A stretch of 23,955 nucleotides of DNA from a virus. The DNA lies in IMG/VR virus record IMGVR_UViG_3300000116_000222, positions 1 through 23,955 of that record, one strand, 5' to 3'. Of the stretch, positions 6,601-14,179 are shown in pieces. Made by a program: the position numbers and the translations under genes. Under the pieces are notes generated by a model that saw only the letters and a program-made list of their open reading frames with translations, did no database searches and was not told the DNA's origin. Position 1 is the stretch's first letter, and every line of letters begins with the position of its first letter.

Positions 6601-9147
6601 TTATTTATCAGGATTATAAGGGGGAACTTTTTGTAAATAAGGAGGTGTACTAACTCCTGTTTCTATCTTTTTAATAGGAATAGGATCTATTTGTGTTGGT
6701 GCATTTTGTTTATCTTGAAAAGCTTTTGTTTTATCTTTATATTCTTGGTTATTATTTGCTATTGCTGCTGTGTCAAATTCTTCTGGATCATCTTCTTCTT
6801 CAATTTCTATTTCTTCCCAATCATCATCATCATCAAAATAAGCCTCTCTTGCTTTTCTTTCTTCTTCTTCTTTAGCATCTTCTGCTGCTTGTTTCTCTGC
6901 TGCTTGTTCGTCTTCGAATTTTTTAGTTGCAGCGTCTCTTTCTGCTGCTTTTCTTCTTTGATCAGCTGCTACTGATTCTTCAGGAACTGCATCTATAGGG
7001 GCTAAAATATCTCCCATACCATTTCTTTGACCTTCTGGGGAAGCTTCTTGTAAAGTTTGAGCTGCTCCTTTTTTATACCATTTTTCTTCTTCTCTCATAT
7101 TACCATTTCTATCATGTTTAAATATAAATGGTGAATCTGTTACTGATTTCTTAGGTATAAAGTTATGTACTGGTGTAAATTTAACACTAACATCTAAAAC
7201 ATGTGGTAATACTTGCATTTCTTTGTCTTTACCTTGTTCTGGACCATCTATATTAATTTCCCAAGGATAATCTTTTTGCCATTTTAAACTTACTGAATTT
7301 ATAATACCTGGTGTTCTATCTAACATAGAACCAATAGTAACTTTAACAAAATTACCCCTCATTCTTGTTCCTTTATAATCAGGAGCTGTTTGTGAACATA
7401 AAAAATTTAGTTTTCTATATAATGGCATCATTTCATGACGTGATTGAGCTGCTATTTTAAAACTAAAATTTATATCTCTTTTAAAACCTTTATAAGTATA
7501 TAATTCTTCTCCTCTACCATTATAAGTAAAGGCATTCCAATCAGCATTAAAATTATCTGAATAATCATCTAAAAATGCTCTAAATACCATTACGTCTGAT
7601 TCTGTGGGTTTATCTGCGTCTATAGCTTCTATTCTAAATCTGATTAAATCTCTAAATGCTTGGTCTGTGAAAGTATTGTCTTTTATTCTAATTACATCTA
7701 AAGCATTAATCATATCTACTGTTCTACGATCATATACACTATAATTAAAACCATGTTTTTGTTTTAATTGTCCAGGATTACCTGTATTTACCCTAGATTC
7801 TCTGTAAAATTTAGCTTTACCCCCAACAGCATCTCTTTGATAATTAGTACTAGGCATTCTATATACCCCTTGTTTTCTTTTTCTTGATCTAAAATCTAAT
7901 AATTTAGAGGAATCTGGATCTGTAACCCCTATTTTTTGAATAGAACTATAAAGCATAATTCCTAAAGAATTAGCTGATTCACTTAAACTATCTGGGAATC
8001 TAGCAAACATAGTAGATGCATATAAACCATGAGAAAAGGGATTTGTATTAAACTCATTATTTCCATAAACATCAAGAAAAGATGAAGGCATACCTATATA
8101 TTGAGCTTTTGGTGGGTTTGCAAATAATCTATTAACATAGATATCTACAGATGAATCTGCACCTCTATATTTAAAAGGTATATAACCTGCTTCTCCTGTA
8201 ATAACATTACCATTTTCGTCTTTTTCCCCTATTAAATGAAAATCATAATCAGGATTTAAGTCTTCTGTTCTTGTATTTGTTGCTCTTATTATTCTTGTTT
8301 TTCCTATACCATATAATGAATTTGGTCCACCATTATAAGCATATAATTCTTCTCCTCCTCGTCCTGTTAGTTCTTTTACTTTATTTCCTATACCTGATAT
8401 AAATTTACCTAATTTACCTTTTTCATCTTCAGAAGTACCTTCTTTATTTCCTAATATAGCAGAATCATATAAAGTTAAAAGTCTATTTCCAAGAGTTATA
8501 CCTTTATTTCTATCTATTTTACCAAAATCAATTCCATCAGTGTATTCTTGACCATAATATTTTTCATATTTATCTACATCAGGAAAAATAGGTGTTGCAC
8601 CCCCTCTATCAAAATGAATACCACTAAAATTAACTCCTGCTTGTGCTATTAAGTTTAAACCTAAATTAAATGTTCTATTTCTATCTAGTTCTAATCCAAA
8701 AAGTGTAGTACTTCCAACAGGTATTCTAGGGTTTGAAAGTTGTAGTGCAACATTTTTAGCTAAAAAGCCTATACCTCTTGAAGTTAAATAAAATTTAGTA
8801 ATACGAGCAACATCTTTAGCTGATCTTGATATAGCATTAACTATACCTCCTCTTACAAAACCATCTGTTAGACTACCAATAAAACCTAAAAAACCTCCTC
8901 CACTAGGAGAATCATTAGGACCTGGTAAGTTAAAATTTTTACCAATTAAAGGTTCTCTACTAAAGTCTTGTCCTGGTCTATCATAGGCGGTGCCTTGCCC
9001 AAAACTAAAATCACGTTGTCTAAAAGTTTTACTATCAAAAATACGAGTTCCTCCATAACCAAAACCCCCTGATGTTGAAGGGGTATTATGGTTTGGGTAA
9101 GATTGTATTCCTTCTTCAAGGTCTGTTAATAGTTCTTTTAGAGCCAT
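6601..9147 (-). CDS. Baseplate/tail-tube-initiator-like structural protein (848 aa)
   Basis: The N-terminal part is Gly/Ser-rich with SGGFGYGG near residue 30; LGLNLIAQAGVNFSG lies around residue 165. The most informative region is about 500-660: FRAFLDDYSDNFNADW, YNGRGEELYTYKGFKRDINF, then SFKIAAQSRHEMMPLYRKLN, ending around PHVLDVSVKFTPVH. This order (tube-like beta segments, basic ygg-x-R-x-I-x-F-x-F strand, 'YxKLNFL' helix, final strand) resembles tube/LysM-associated proteins of contractile systems (CIS tube family) and tail-tube-cap proteins. I infer a baseplate-tube adaptor, not a proven gp48/gp54. The C-terminus carries an Ala/Glu/Lys-rich probable coiled coil and a very acidic run (DDDDDWEEIEIEEEDDPEE, about 770-790). 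It starts 6 bases after the repeat protein. Confidence 0.65.
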   Translation of the reverse strand: MALKELLTDLEEGIQSYPNHNTPSTSGGFGYGGTRIFDSKTFRQRDFSFGQGTAYDRPGQDFSREPLIGKNFNLPGPNDSPSGGGFLGFIGSLTDGFVRGGIVNAISRSAKDVARITKFYLTSRGIGFLAKNVALQLSNPRIPVGSTTLFGLELDRNRTFNLGLNLIAQAGVNFSGIHFDRGGATPIFPDVDKYEKYYGQEYTDGIDFGKIDRNKGITLGNRLLTLYDSAILGNKEGTSEDEKGKLGKFISGIGNKVKELTGRGGEELYAYNGGPNSLYGIGKTRIIRATNTRTEDLNPDYDFHLIGEKDENGNVITGEAGYIPFKYRGADSSVDIYVNRLFANPPKAQYIGMPSSFLDVYGNNEFNTNPFSHGLYASTMFARFPDSLSESANSLGIMLYSSIQKIGVTDPDSSKLLDFRSRKRKQGVYRMPSTNYQRDAVGGKAKFYRESRVNTGNPGQLKQKHGFNYSVYDRRTVDMINALDVIRIKDNTFTDQAFRDLIRFRIEAIDADKPTESDVMVFRAFLDDYSDNFNADWNAFTYNGRGEELYTYKGFKRDINFSFKIAAQSRHEMMPLYRKLNFLCSQTAPDYKGTRMRGNFVKVTIGSMLDRTPGIINSVSLKWQKDYPWEINIDGPEQGKDKEMQVLPHVLDVSVKFTPVHNFIPKKSVTDSPFIFKHDRNGNMREEEKWYKKGAAQTLQEASPEGQRNGMGDILAPIDAVPEESVAADQRRKAAERDAATKKFEDEQAAEKQAAEDAKEEEERKAREAYFDDDDDWEEIEIEEEDDPEEFDTAAIANNNQEYKDKTKAFQDKQNAPTQIDPIPIKKIETGVSTPPYLQKVPPYNPDK

Positions 9148-9153
9148 ATTTTA

Positions 9154-9918
9154 TTATGATGGAAAGTTATTTAAATATTCCCCACTTGATGGTAAACCAC
9201 CATCTAAATCGTAAGTACCACCATTTACTGTAATAACTGGAGTTTGATGTGAATATTGGTAGTTTTGATTTAATAGAGCTTCATGTAAATCTACTCCATT
9301 TAATTGTTTACCTGTTCCCCCTTCATCTCCAAAATTAGGTCCTGGTGTACCATCTAAATCTTGAAATGGTGAATTACTGTCAAATCCTGGTACTTGTGCT
9401 AATGAATTTATATGTTTTTGAGAGGCATCATCAATAGGTAGTTGTGATAGAGGACCTGGGTTTCCATCTAAATCTTGAAAGGGTGAATTACTATCCCCAC
9501 CTGGTACTACTTGTAAACTATCTATATGTTTTTGAGAAGCTGCGTCTGTTGGTAATTGTGATTGTGGGCCTTGTACTCCATCTAAATCTTGGGTGTTAGA
9601 AGGATTATAAGTTTGGCCTGTATTTGTACTTACTGCATTTTGTGTAAGTAAGTCTACCATATGATCCCCAGTTGTACTTTGAAAAGGAGAATTAGTAGTT
9701 CCATTTAAAGTATTAAAATTAGGATCTGGATTTCCATCTAAATCTTGGTGTGGTGAATTTGATGGAGGTCCTGGTACTTGTTGTAATGAATCTATATGTG
9801 TTTGTGAAGCATCTGTAGTTGGTAGTTGAAATGTTGGTCCTTGTTGACCATCCATATTTTCAACTGGATCGTTTCCTGATACTAAATCGTATAATGATGT
9901 TAAATTTTTAAGTCCCAT
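9154..9918 (-). CDS. Tandem-repeat protein with DLDG motifs (254 aa)
   Basis: I do not recognise the family. Most of the protein is a repeat of exactly 38 residues beginning DLDG-x-xGP, followed by QLP-x(3)-ASQxHIxSL and VPG-x(2)-SNSPFQ. Clear copies start at residues 21, 111 and 149; a degenerate, longer copy (52 aa) starts at 59 and a partial one at 187. A distinct C-terminal part (206-254) includes LHEALLNQNYQYSHQ and YDLDGGLPSSGEYLNN. There is no signal peptide or membrane segment. It is the first gene after the candidate promoter at 9928-9942 and sits between tape measure and the 848-aa baseplate-like gene, suggesting a structural or assembly role. Asp-rich DLDG turns could bind metal, but nothing proves this. 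Repeat number probably varies among relatives. Confidence 0.72.
   Translation of the reverse strand: MGLKNLTSLYDLVSGNDPVENMDGQQGPTFQLPTTDASQTHIDSLQQVPGPPSNSPHQDLDGNPDPNFNTLNGTTNSPFQSTTGDHMVDLLTQNAVSTNTGQTYNPSNTQDLDGVQGPQSQLPTDAASQKHIDSLQVVPGGDSNSPFQDLDGNPGPLSQLPIDDASQKHINSLAQVPGFDSNSPFQDLDGTPGPNFGDEGGTGKQLNGVDLHEALLNQNYQYSHQTPVITVNGGTYDLDGGLPSSGEYLNNFPS
9361..9858 (-). repeat. Coding 38-residue (114-bp) tandem repeats
   Basis: Codons 21-186 of the repeat protein form four units with DLDG (first copy NMDG) at the head of each. Spacing is 38, 52 and 38 residues; the units at 9475-9588 and 9361-9474 are the most similar pair, also at DNA level. A partial fifth unit continues to about 9328. Confidence 0.8.
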
Positions 9919-9927
9919 AATTGTTTG

Positions 9928-9942
9928 TTTTATTATAAATAT
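9928..9942 (-). promoter_or_regulatory. Candidate late promoter of the baseplate operon
   Basis: Sense ATATTTAT, four bases, then AAA; a copy of the recurrent element placed in the 27-base gap between tape measure and the repeat protein. No further copy was found down to the polymerase-like gene, so it may drive the whole run 9918-96. The predicted leader is about 12 nt. Confidence 0.5.
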
Positions 9943-9945
9943 AAA

Positions 9946-12447
9946 TTAAGCGAAACTGCTTTGATTTTTTAAAGTGTTATTTTTTATTCCTGTTTGTGCT
10001 AAGTTACTTCTTGAACCGAAATCATCAAATTTAGTAGTAGCTGTAAGGTTTACATTACCCATTGCACTAGCTAATTTATCGTAATCAAATTCAGGTTGAG
10101 CTTGTACTGTTGTATTTGGTGGAGCAAATCCCATTTGGCTTGCTTTACTTAAAGGAACTATAGCTTCGTTTTCTCCTCCTTCACCCACAACTACTTCTAC
10201 TGCTTTAGTTGCTACTCCTCCATCTTTCAATCCTGGTTTTGCCCCTGCTGGTCCTGATGATAAATCGCCCCCATCCATACCATAATCCATCATAGAACCA
10301 TAGCTAGCCGCTGTTGCACCAAAACCAGTCATTTCTTTATCTTTTCCTAAGAAACCCAATGTGAATTTATTTATTGCAATATCAATAAAATCAACTATAT
10401 TTCTTATAACATCTACTACGAATGTTAATATTAATTTTACAGCATTAAGAAGGGGCATTATGTCTTTTACAAATTCTCCTACCATATCCATTATGGGAGT
10501 AAGAAGATCTAATATAGGAAGTAAAGGAGAAATAATGTCTGCTAGTAGACTTTTTAATTTATCCATAGTAGCATTAAATTTATCTTGAGCTGTGGTTTTT
10601 TCCAATGTAGCTGCTAATTCATCTTTCCCCATTGCTCTTAATTCTCGAGCTGTTTTACCTTGTACTTCTTGTTTCATTAAAACATCAGCTAATTGATCTG
10701 ACTGCATACCCATAGATTTGGCTAATGCATCTTGTTGGAGTGTATTCATTTTACTAAATTCAGTAAAATTACCCATATTAGCTGCTAATTCTTTTGCAAG
10801 GGTAGCTTGATCTCCCGTTAAGGCTGCCATTCTAGCTTTTTCTAGGTTTAATTGTTTACCTGTTAGTAATTCAGCGTTTAATTCATTACTTATAGAGGAT
10901 TCAAATTCTAATAATTGTTTACCAGCTGCTGCTACATCTCCTAATTCCATTCCTAGAACTTTTGCTTGAGTAACAGCTTTTGCTATTTCTTCAGTACTTC
11001 CTCCTAATTGTGCTCTTAATTGGCCTGTAGTTTTACCTACTGCTTCCATTACTTGTCTAAGATCAATAGCAACACCTGATTGTCTTTGCATTTCGTAAGA
11101 AGTTGATAATGCAGACTCATAATTGTCTCGCATTGATCCCCCTGTTACAACAGTTTGTCCTGCTAAACCAGCTGCTGCCTCCCCAGTCATTTTCATTTTT
11201 TCTAATAACTGTGTAGATGTTGTAAGTATTTCTGAATTAAATACTACAGCTGTACCTAATGTTTGATTTAATGTATTATTTGCTTTTATTAGCTTAGCAG
11301 TAGTTACAAATACATCCCCAGAGGCTGCAGCCATATTAACAAATGCGTCTCTTTGTGCTAGAGCCTCATCTCTGCCTAAGGTAAGACCTTTTCCTAGCTC
11401 TGTTACTTCTTCATCTACTTTTGCTACTGCTTCTACTATTTCCATGATTATTCCTACCCATGGTATAGCTTTTGTAAAAGTCTTCGCTAGTACTTTTACC
11501 ATTTTCCCCATACCTTTAGTTATAGCTTTCATAAAACCACCCGCCATTCCTTTTAATCCTTTACCTGCTTTTGCTACTCCTTTTGTTGCATCAACCCCTC
11601 CTTTTTTAGGTTTTAATTTTTTAATAGGAGTTTCTTTTGCTCTTGTTTGTAATTGTTTTACTTTATCTCCTTTTACAAAACGTTGACCTGGTCCCTTAGG
11701 ATCCATTCCTTTTTTATACCTAAATCTAGTTTGATCTTTACCACTTTTGGTTTTATATGAAAGTTCTTCTATTTTATTTAATTCTTCTTGAGCTGTTTTG
11801 GTTTTATCTTGTTTTTCAATTTTTACTTCTGCTGCTTTTTGTTGTATAGTTTCTTGTTCTTTATATACCTTTTTGGCTTCTTTAGCTCCCTCCTGAAAAG
11901 CATCTTTTATACTTCCAAAAGCTTCACTAACCTTATCAGGTATTAATTCACTTATCCCTTCAAAAAAACTTGCCCCACTTTTCTTTTCAATTTCAGATGC
12001 TTTATCTTGAACACCTCCAGCTGCTTTATCCATTTTTTCCATGGATGATAAGGCTTCATCTATTTCTGCAGTTATATCTTTATATAAAGATACTTCTTCT
12101 TTTAAACCCTCTTTTTTAGCTTTTGCCATTGCTGATTCTGTTAAAGCACGATCAGCTGATAATTGTTTTATTTTGTCTTGGAGTTTTGCTCTTTCTTTTT
12201 CTATGTCTACAGACATAACATCACCTTCATTTGCTTCTTGAACTAAATCTCTTAAAAGTTTTTTATTGTCAACCGCTTTAGACATATCCTGTCTTACCTG
12301 TTTAACAAGCTCGTTTTCTTTAGCTTGTTGTTTATAAGACGCTTTCATAATACTAACTCTCTCAAGTAATTCAGCATTAGCTTCTTTATATGCATTTACT
12401 AATTGATTAGTAATGTCTAAGGATTTTTCGTCGTCTTGTTCAGGCAT
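9946..12447 (-). CDS. Tail tape measure protein (833 aa)
   Basis: The tape measure sets tail length and is threaded inside the tube. Residues 1-170 are charged and probably coiled coil. A Lys/Gly-rich segment follows (about 270-310), then a hydrophobic stretch with KAIPWVGIIMEIVEAV (about 320-340). A long Ala-rich helical region precedes a second hydrophobic region (about 630-700, LLADIISPLLPILDLLTPIM onward). Near the C-terminus is VVVGEGGENEAIVPLS (about 750-770), which matches the GE-x-G-x-E-x-IVPL signature common at the end of tape measures. Position right after the gp26/gp51-like chaperone pair is the standard place for this gene. At the usual 0.15 nm per residue, 833 aa predicts a tail of about 125 nm. 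It has its own candidate promoter (12460-12474) and follows a terminator. Confidence 0.9.
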   Translation of the reverse strand: MPEQDDEKSLDITNQLVNAYKEANAELLERVSIMKASYKQQAKENELVKQVRQDMSKAVDNKKLLRDLVQEANEGDVMSVDIEKERAKLQDKIKQLSADRALTESAMAKAKKEGLKEEVSLYKDITAEIDEALSSMEKMDKAAGGVQDKASEIEKKSGASFFEGISELIPDKVSEAFGSIKDAFQEGAKEAKKVYKEQETIQQKAAEVKIEKQDKTKTAQEELNKIEELSYKTKSGKDQTRFRYKKGMDPKGPGQRFVKGDKVKQLQTRAKETPIKKLKPKKGGVDATKGVAKAGKGLKGMAGGFMKAITKGMGKMVKVLAKTFTKAIPWVGIIMEIVEAVAKVDEEVTELGKGLTLGRDEALAQRDAFVNMAAASGDVFVTTAKLIKANNTLNQTLGTAVVFNSEILTTSTQLLEKMKMTGEAAAGLAGQTVVTGGSMRDNYESALSTSYEMQRQSGVAIDLRQVMEAVGKTTGQLRAQLGGSTEEIAKAVTQAKVLGMELGDVAAAGKQLLEFESSISNELNAELLTGKQLNLEKARMAALTGDQATLAKELAANMGNFTEFSKMNTLQQDALAKSMGMQSDQLADVLMKQEVQGKTARELRAMGKDELAATLEKTTAQDKFNATMDKLKSLLADIISPLLPILDLLTPIMDMVGEFVKDIMPLLNAVKLILTFVVDVIRNIVDFIDIAINKFTLGFLGKDKEMTGFGATAASYGSMMDYGMDGGDLSSGPAGAKPGLKDGGVATKAVEVVVGEGGENEAIVPLSKASQMGFAPPNTTVQAQPEFDYDKLASAMGNVNLTATTKFDDFGSRSNLAQTGIKNNTLKNQSSFA

Positions 12448-12459
12448 GTTATATAGTTA

Positions 12460-12474
12460 TTCCCGTATAAATAT
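12460..12474 (-). promoter_or_regulatory. Candidate late promoter of the tape measure gene
   Basis: Sense ATATTTAT, ACGG, GAA: recurrent element with a predicted leader of about 15 nt. The T-run of the preceding terminator runs directly into it, so read-through from the chaperone unit is blocked and transcription restarts here. Confidence 0.55.
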
Positions 12475-12504
12475 AAAAAAATAAAGGCATCTATGATGCC
12501 TTTA
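12475..12504 (-). terminator. Rho-independent terminator after the gp51-like frame
   Basis: On the minus strand TAAAGGCATC and GATGCCTTTA form a 10-bp stem (12482-12491 with 12495-12504) around a 3-base loop, followed by a T-rich tract (TTTTTTT with one A). It begins two bases after the gp51-like stop codon. Confidence 0.85.
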
Positions 12505-12505
12505 C

Positions 12506-12772
12506 TTAAAAGTTATATGTTGAAGAAGGATTTACATTAGGACCTGCTACTTTATTATTTGTTGATTTATTTCTTTGCGTAGTCTTATTTCGTTCTTCTT
12601 CTTGTTTTCTGTGGTAATCGTTTATCTTTTCAATGTGATAACGTCTTAACCAAATTGGCATGTTATATATTTCCGAGTGTATGAACCCACCACCTCCATG
12701 GTACACTAAATCGTGAATTTCGGTAAATATAACACCCCGGTATTTAGGCGTCAGGCCAAAAAAACGAAACAC
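12506..12772 (-). CDS. gp51-like reading frame, probably expressed by frameshift from gp26-like gene
   Basis: The frame has no ATG. It opens after a TAA about 10 codons upstream of the T-run, and the only start is a GTG (12772-12770) buried in the gp26-like gene without a ribosome binding site. Its sequence includes FTEIHDLVYHGGGGF and IYNMPIWLRRYHIEKIN, a pattern I associate with gp51-like tail/baseplate assembly proteins of T4-type phages (histidine-aromatic helix, NxPxWLR, then charged coiled coil). It overlaps the end of the gp26-like gene by 29 bases in the +1 (equivalently -2) frame, and the overlap contains TTTTTTT at 12764-12758. The most economical reading is a programmed frameshift giving a 345-346-aa fusion, as in the G/GT chaperones of lambda and equivalents in Mu and P2. 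The C-terminus is Asn/Ser-rich. The coding frame is well supported; the frameshift is inferred. Confidence 0.8.
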   Translation of the reverse strand: MFRFFGLTPKYRGVIFTEIHDLVYHGGGGFIHSEIYNMPIWLRRYHIEKINDYHRKQEEERNKTTQRNKSTNNKVAGPNVNPSSTYNF

Positions 12773-13544
12773 CGAGGGGAATGTTTACATCCTCGATGGT
12801 ATCGCCGTTTTCGAAATCGATGTCAACTGACATATCAATATCGGGCATAATTTTTGATAGATAATTTCTAAATGCTTTAGAATCTCTTGCTAAAAATTTA
12901 TAATCTACAAATTCTCTAATTTCTTTCATATCTCTATCACCATTTACTGATAATAAAGTATGTTTTAATCTTGTAGTTAATTCTGAGGAAGATTGTTTGT
13001 TAATCTTCTTAAGTCCTTTTAATTCTTTTTGGATTTTTTCTTCATCACCATGAGTTAAAAATTTAAAAGTAATTTCTACTTTAGATGTAGGAAGAGTAAA
13101 AGCAAATTCATTTCTTTTTTCTATCATTAAGCTTTCATCTAACTCCTTATCATCTAATTCAGTTAAATCAATAGTAATTTCTTCTGAATCTCCTGTTTTT
13201 GGGTTAGTGTAAGTAAATGTATAATCACTACCATAACCTAAAATACGAGCTGCTATTAATATTGCATTTTTATCTCCAATTAGTAAATCATTATAATTTA
13301 TTGATGTTACAATTAATGATTGTAACAATTTATTGATAACTGTACCATTTTTTATATAGTTTTGGTTAGTCAATATATCTTCTTCACGAGCTGTCATATA
13401 TTTCATTTTTATGACTCCCGATCTTAAAGGATGCCCATCAGGATACAATAAACCTTTTGAAGGTAATGTAACATCTTCAGTAGGATATTGGTATGTTTCT
13501 TCCTGAATTTTAGGGACTTGGGGGGTGTTTGGTATTTGTTCCAT
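12744..13544 (-). CDS. 26: T4 gp26-like baseplate hub/tail assembly chaperone (266 aa)
   Basis: The protein contains the hallmark segment of the T4 base plate protein family (gp26, Pfam T4_baseplate): DVTLPSKGLLYPDGHPLRSG (24-43), then IKMKYMTAREEDILTNQNYI and NKLLQSLI. A beta-rich middle (about 105-170) has TYTNPKTGDSEEITIDL and FLTHGDEEKIQKEL, followed by a helical C-terminal part ending IPLGVSFFWPDA. T4 gp26 is about 208 aa. In T4 it is needed for baseplate hub assembly; the location between tube and tape measure here points to a tail-assembly-chaperone role. It has its own candidate promoter (13571-13585), and terminators lie on both sides of the gp26/gp51 unit, so its dosage is probably set separately. 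The last codons carry the T-run where the ribosome may shift into the gp51-like frame. Confidence 0.85.
   Translation of the reverse strand: MEQIPNTPQVPKIQEETYQYPTEDVTLPSKGLLYPDGHPLRSGVIKMKYMTAREEDILTNQNYIKNGTVINKLLQSLIVTSINYNDLLIGDKNAILIAARILGYGSDYTFTYTNPKTGDSEEITIDLTELDDKELDESLMIEKRNEFAFTLPTSKVEITFKFLTHGDEEKIQKELKGLKKINKQSSSELTTRLKHTLLSVNGDRDMKEIREFVDYKFLARDSKAFRNYLSKIMPDIDMSVDIDFENGDTIEDVNIPLGVSFFWPDA
12758..12764 (-). promoter_or_regulatory. Candidate programmed frameshift site (T7)
   Basis: In the sense strand the gp26-like frame reads TCG TTT TTT TGG, four codons before its stop. A +1 shift at the second TTT continues as GGC CTG ACG (Gly-Leu-Thr) in the gp51-like frame; a -2 shift gives one extra Phe. 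A -1 shift hits TGA after two codons, so classic -1 slippage is not productive. The slip window between the upstream stop in the new frame and the gp26-like stop is only about 40 bases, and this run is its only slippery tract. Confidence 0.72.
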
Positions 13545-13570
13545 AACGTTATTTATTTTATTAAAACTAG

Positions 13571-13592
13571 TTCAGATATACATATATGTAAA
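13571..13592 (-). promoter_or_regulatory. Candidate promoter of gp26-like unit (palindromic variant)
   Basis: Sense ATATGTAT, ATCT, GAA. It contains the perfect 12-bp palindrome TACATATATGTA (13579-13590) and matches the copy at 17651-17672 at 21 of 22 bases. The predicted leader is about 29 nt. It lies directly after the terminator of the tube gene. Confidence 0.55.
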
Positions 13593-13594
13593 AC

Positions 13595-13622
13595 AAAAAA
13601 AGCGCCAAAAATAGGCGCTTTT
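13595..13622 (-). terminator. Rho-independent terminator after the tail tube gene
   Basis: AAAAGCGCC (13598-13606) and GGCGCTTTT (13614-13622) pair over 9 bp around a 7-base loop. On the minus strand the stem is followed by a run of seven T. It lies about 20 bases after the tube stop codon. Short T-runs on the other side mean it could act in both directions. Confidence 0.88.
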
Positions 13623-13641
13623 CTTTTATATAAGTTAACTT

Positions 13642-14127
13642 TTAGTAATTTAAGATGGCGTAATCCATTACTATAGTCATATTAATGTTAGCTGGTGTGT
13701 CTGATGTCCAATCCATATCTCCAAAATTAGCTGACTGACAATAAGCACCTTTTAAAATCCATTCTTCAACAACATCTCCTACAGGACCTAATGTATTAAT
13801 TCTAATGTCTTTTTTATAAAAATCAGAATAACCATCTCTACCTGTAACTGACTCATGTGACAAACGAACCCATTCCATTACTGCTTGTGCACCTGATGGT
13901 GTTACTGGATCATAAAGATCACAGGTAATGTTTTCCCAGTTAGCTTTTCCTTTAATTTTTCTTTTCACGTTAATATGATCAAGAACTACTTCATTAAATG
14001 AAATACTTGGTCTTCCTATTTTTTTAATAAGGTATGCTGGGATACCATCGATGAACATTAGGAACCTGTTTTGCAACTTTGGTTCAAATGCTGTGAACAT
14101 CATTTCGTTTGTGTTTAATATTGCCAT
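13642..14127 (-). CDS. 19: Tail tube protein, T4 gp19-like (161 aa)
   Basis: The protein has the size of T4 gp19 (163 aa) and the family layout: an N-terminal arm then FEPKLQNRFLMFIDGIPAYL (14-33), the loop-strand segment RPSISFNEVVLDHINVKRKI (39-58), DLYDPVTPSGAQAVMEWVRL (71-90), and the C-terminal strands ILKGAYCQSANFGDMDW and INMTIVMDYAIL. It polymerises into the inner tube of the contractile tail. It lies directly after the sheath gene, the usual order. It has its own candidate promoter (14149-14163) and terminator (13595-13622), making it a single-gene unit, which fits a protein needed in high copy. The leader is AATAAAACAAAAAGATG. Confidence 0.93.
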   Translation of the reverse strand: MAILNTNEMMFTAFEPKLQNRFLMFIDGIPAYLIKKIGRPSISFNEVVLDHINVKRKIKGKANWENITCDLYDPVTPSGAQAVMEWVRLSHESVTGRDGYSDFYKKDIRINTLGPVGDVVEEWILKGAYCQSANFGDMDWTSDTPANINMTIVMDYAILNY

Positions 14128-14148
14128 CTTTTTGTTTTATTTAAATTG

Positions 14149-14163
14149 TTCTATTATAAATAT
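14149..14163 (-). promoter_or_regulatory. Candidate late promoter of the tail tube gene
   Basis: Sense ATATTTAT, AATA, GAA, one of the best matches to the recurrent element. The predicted leader is about 24 nt. It lies in the 52-base gap between sheath and tube genes. Confidence 0.58.
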
Positions 14164-14179
14164 AATACTTTTTAACTTT

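Noticed and set aside
6691-6975. Phe/Ile-rich plus-strand frame that could suggest a membrane protein
   Set aside because: It is the complement of the acidic/Lys-rich C-terminus of the 848-aa protein (GAA/GAT/AAA become TTC/ATC/TTT).
12770-12772. GTG as an independent start of the gp51-like gene
   Set aside because: No ribosome binding site or A-rich leader precedes it; every other gene here uses ATG with such a leader. Not fully excluded.
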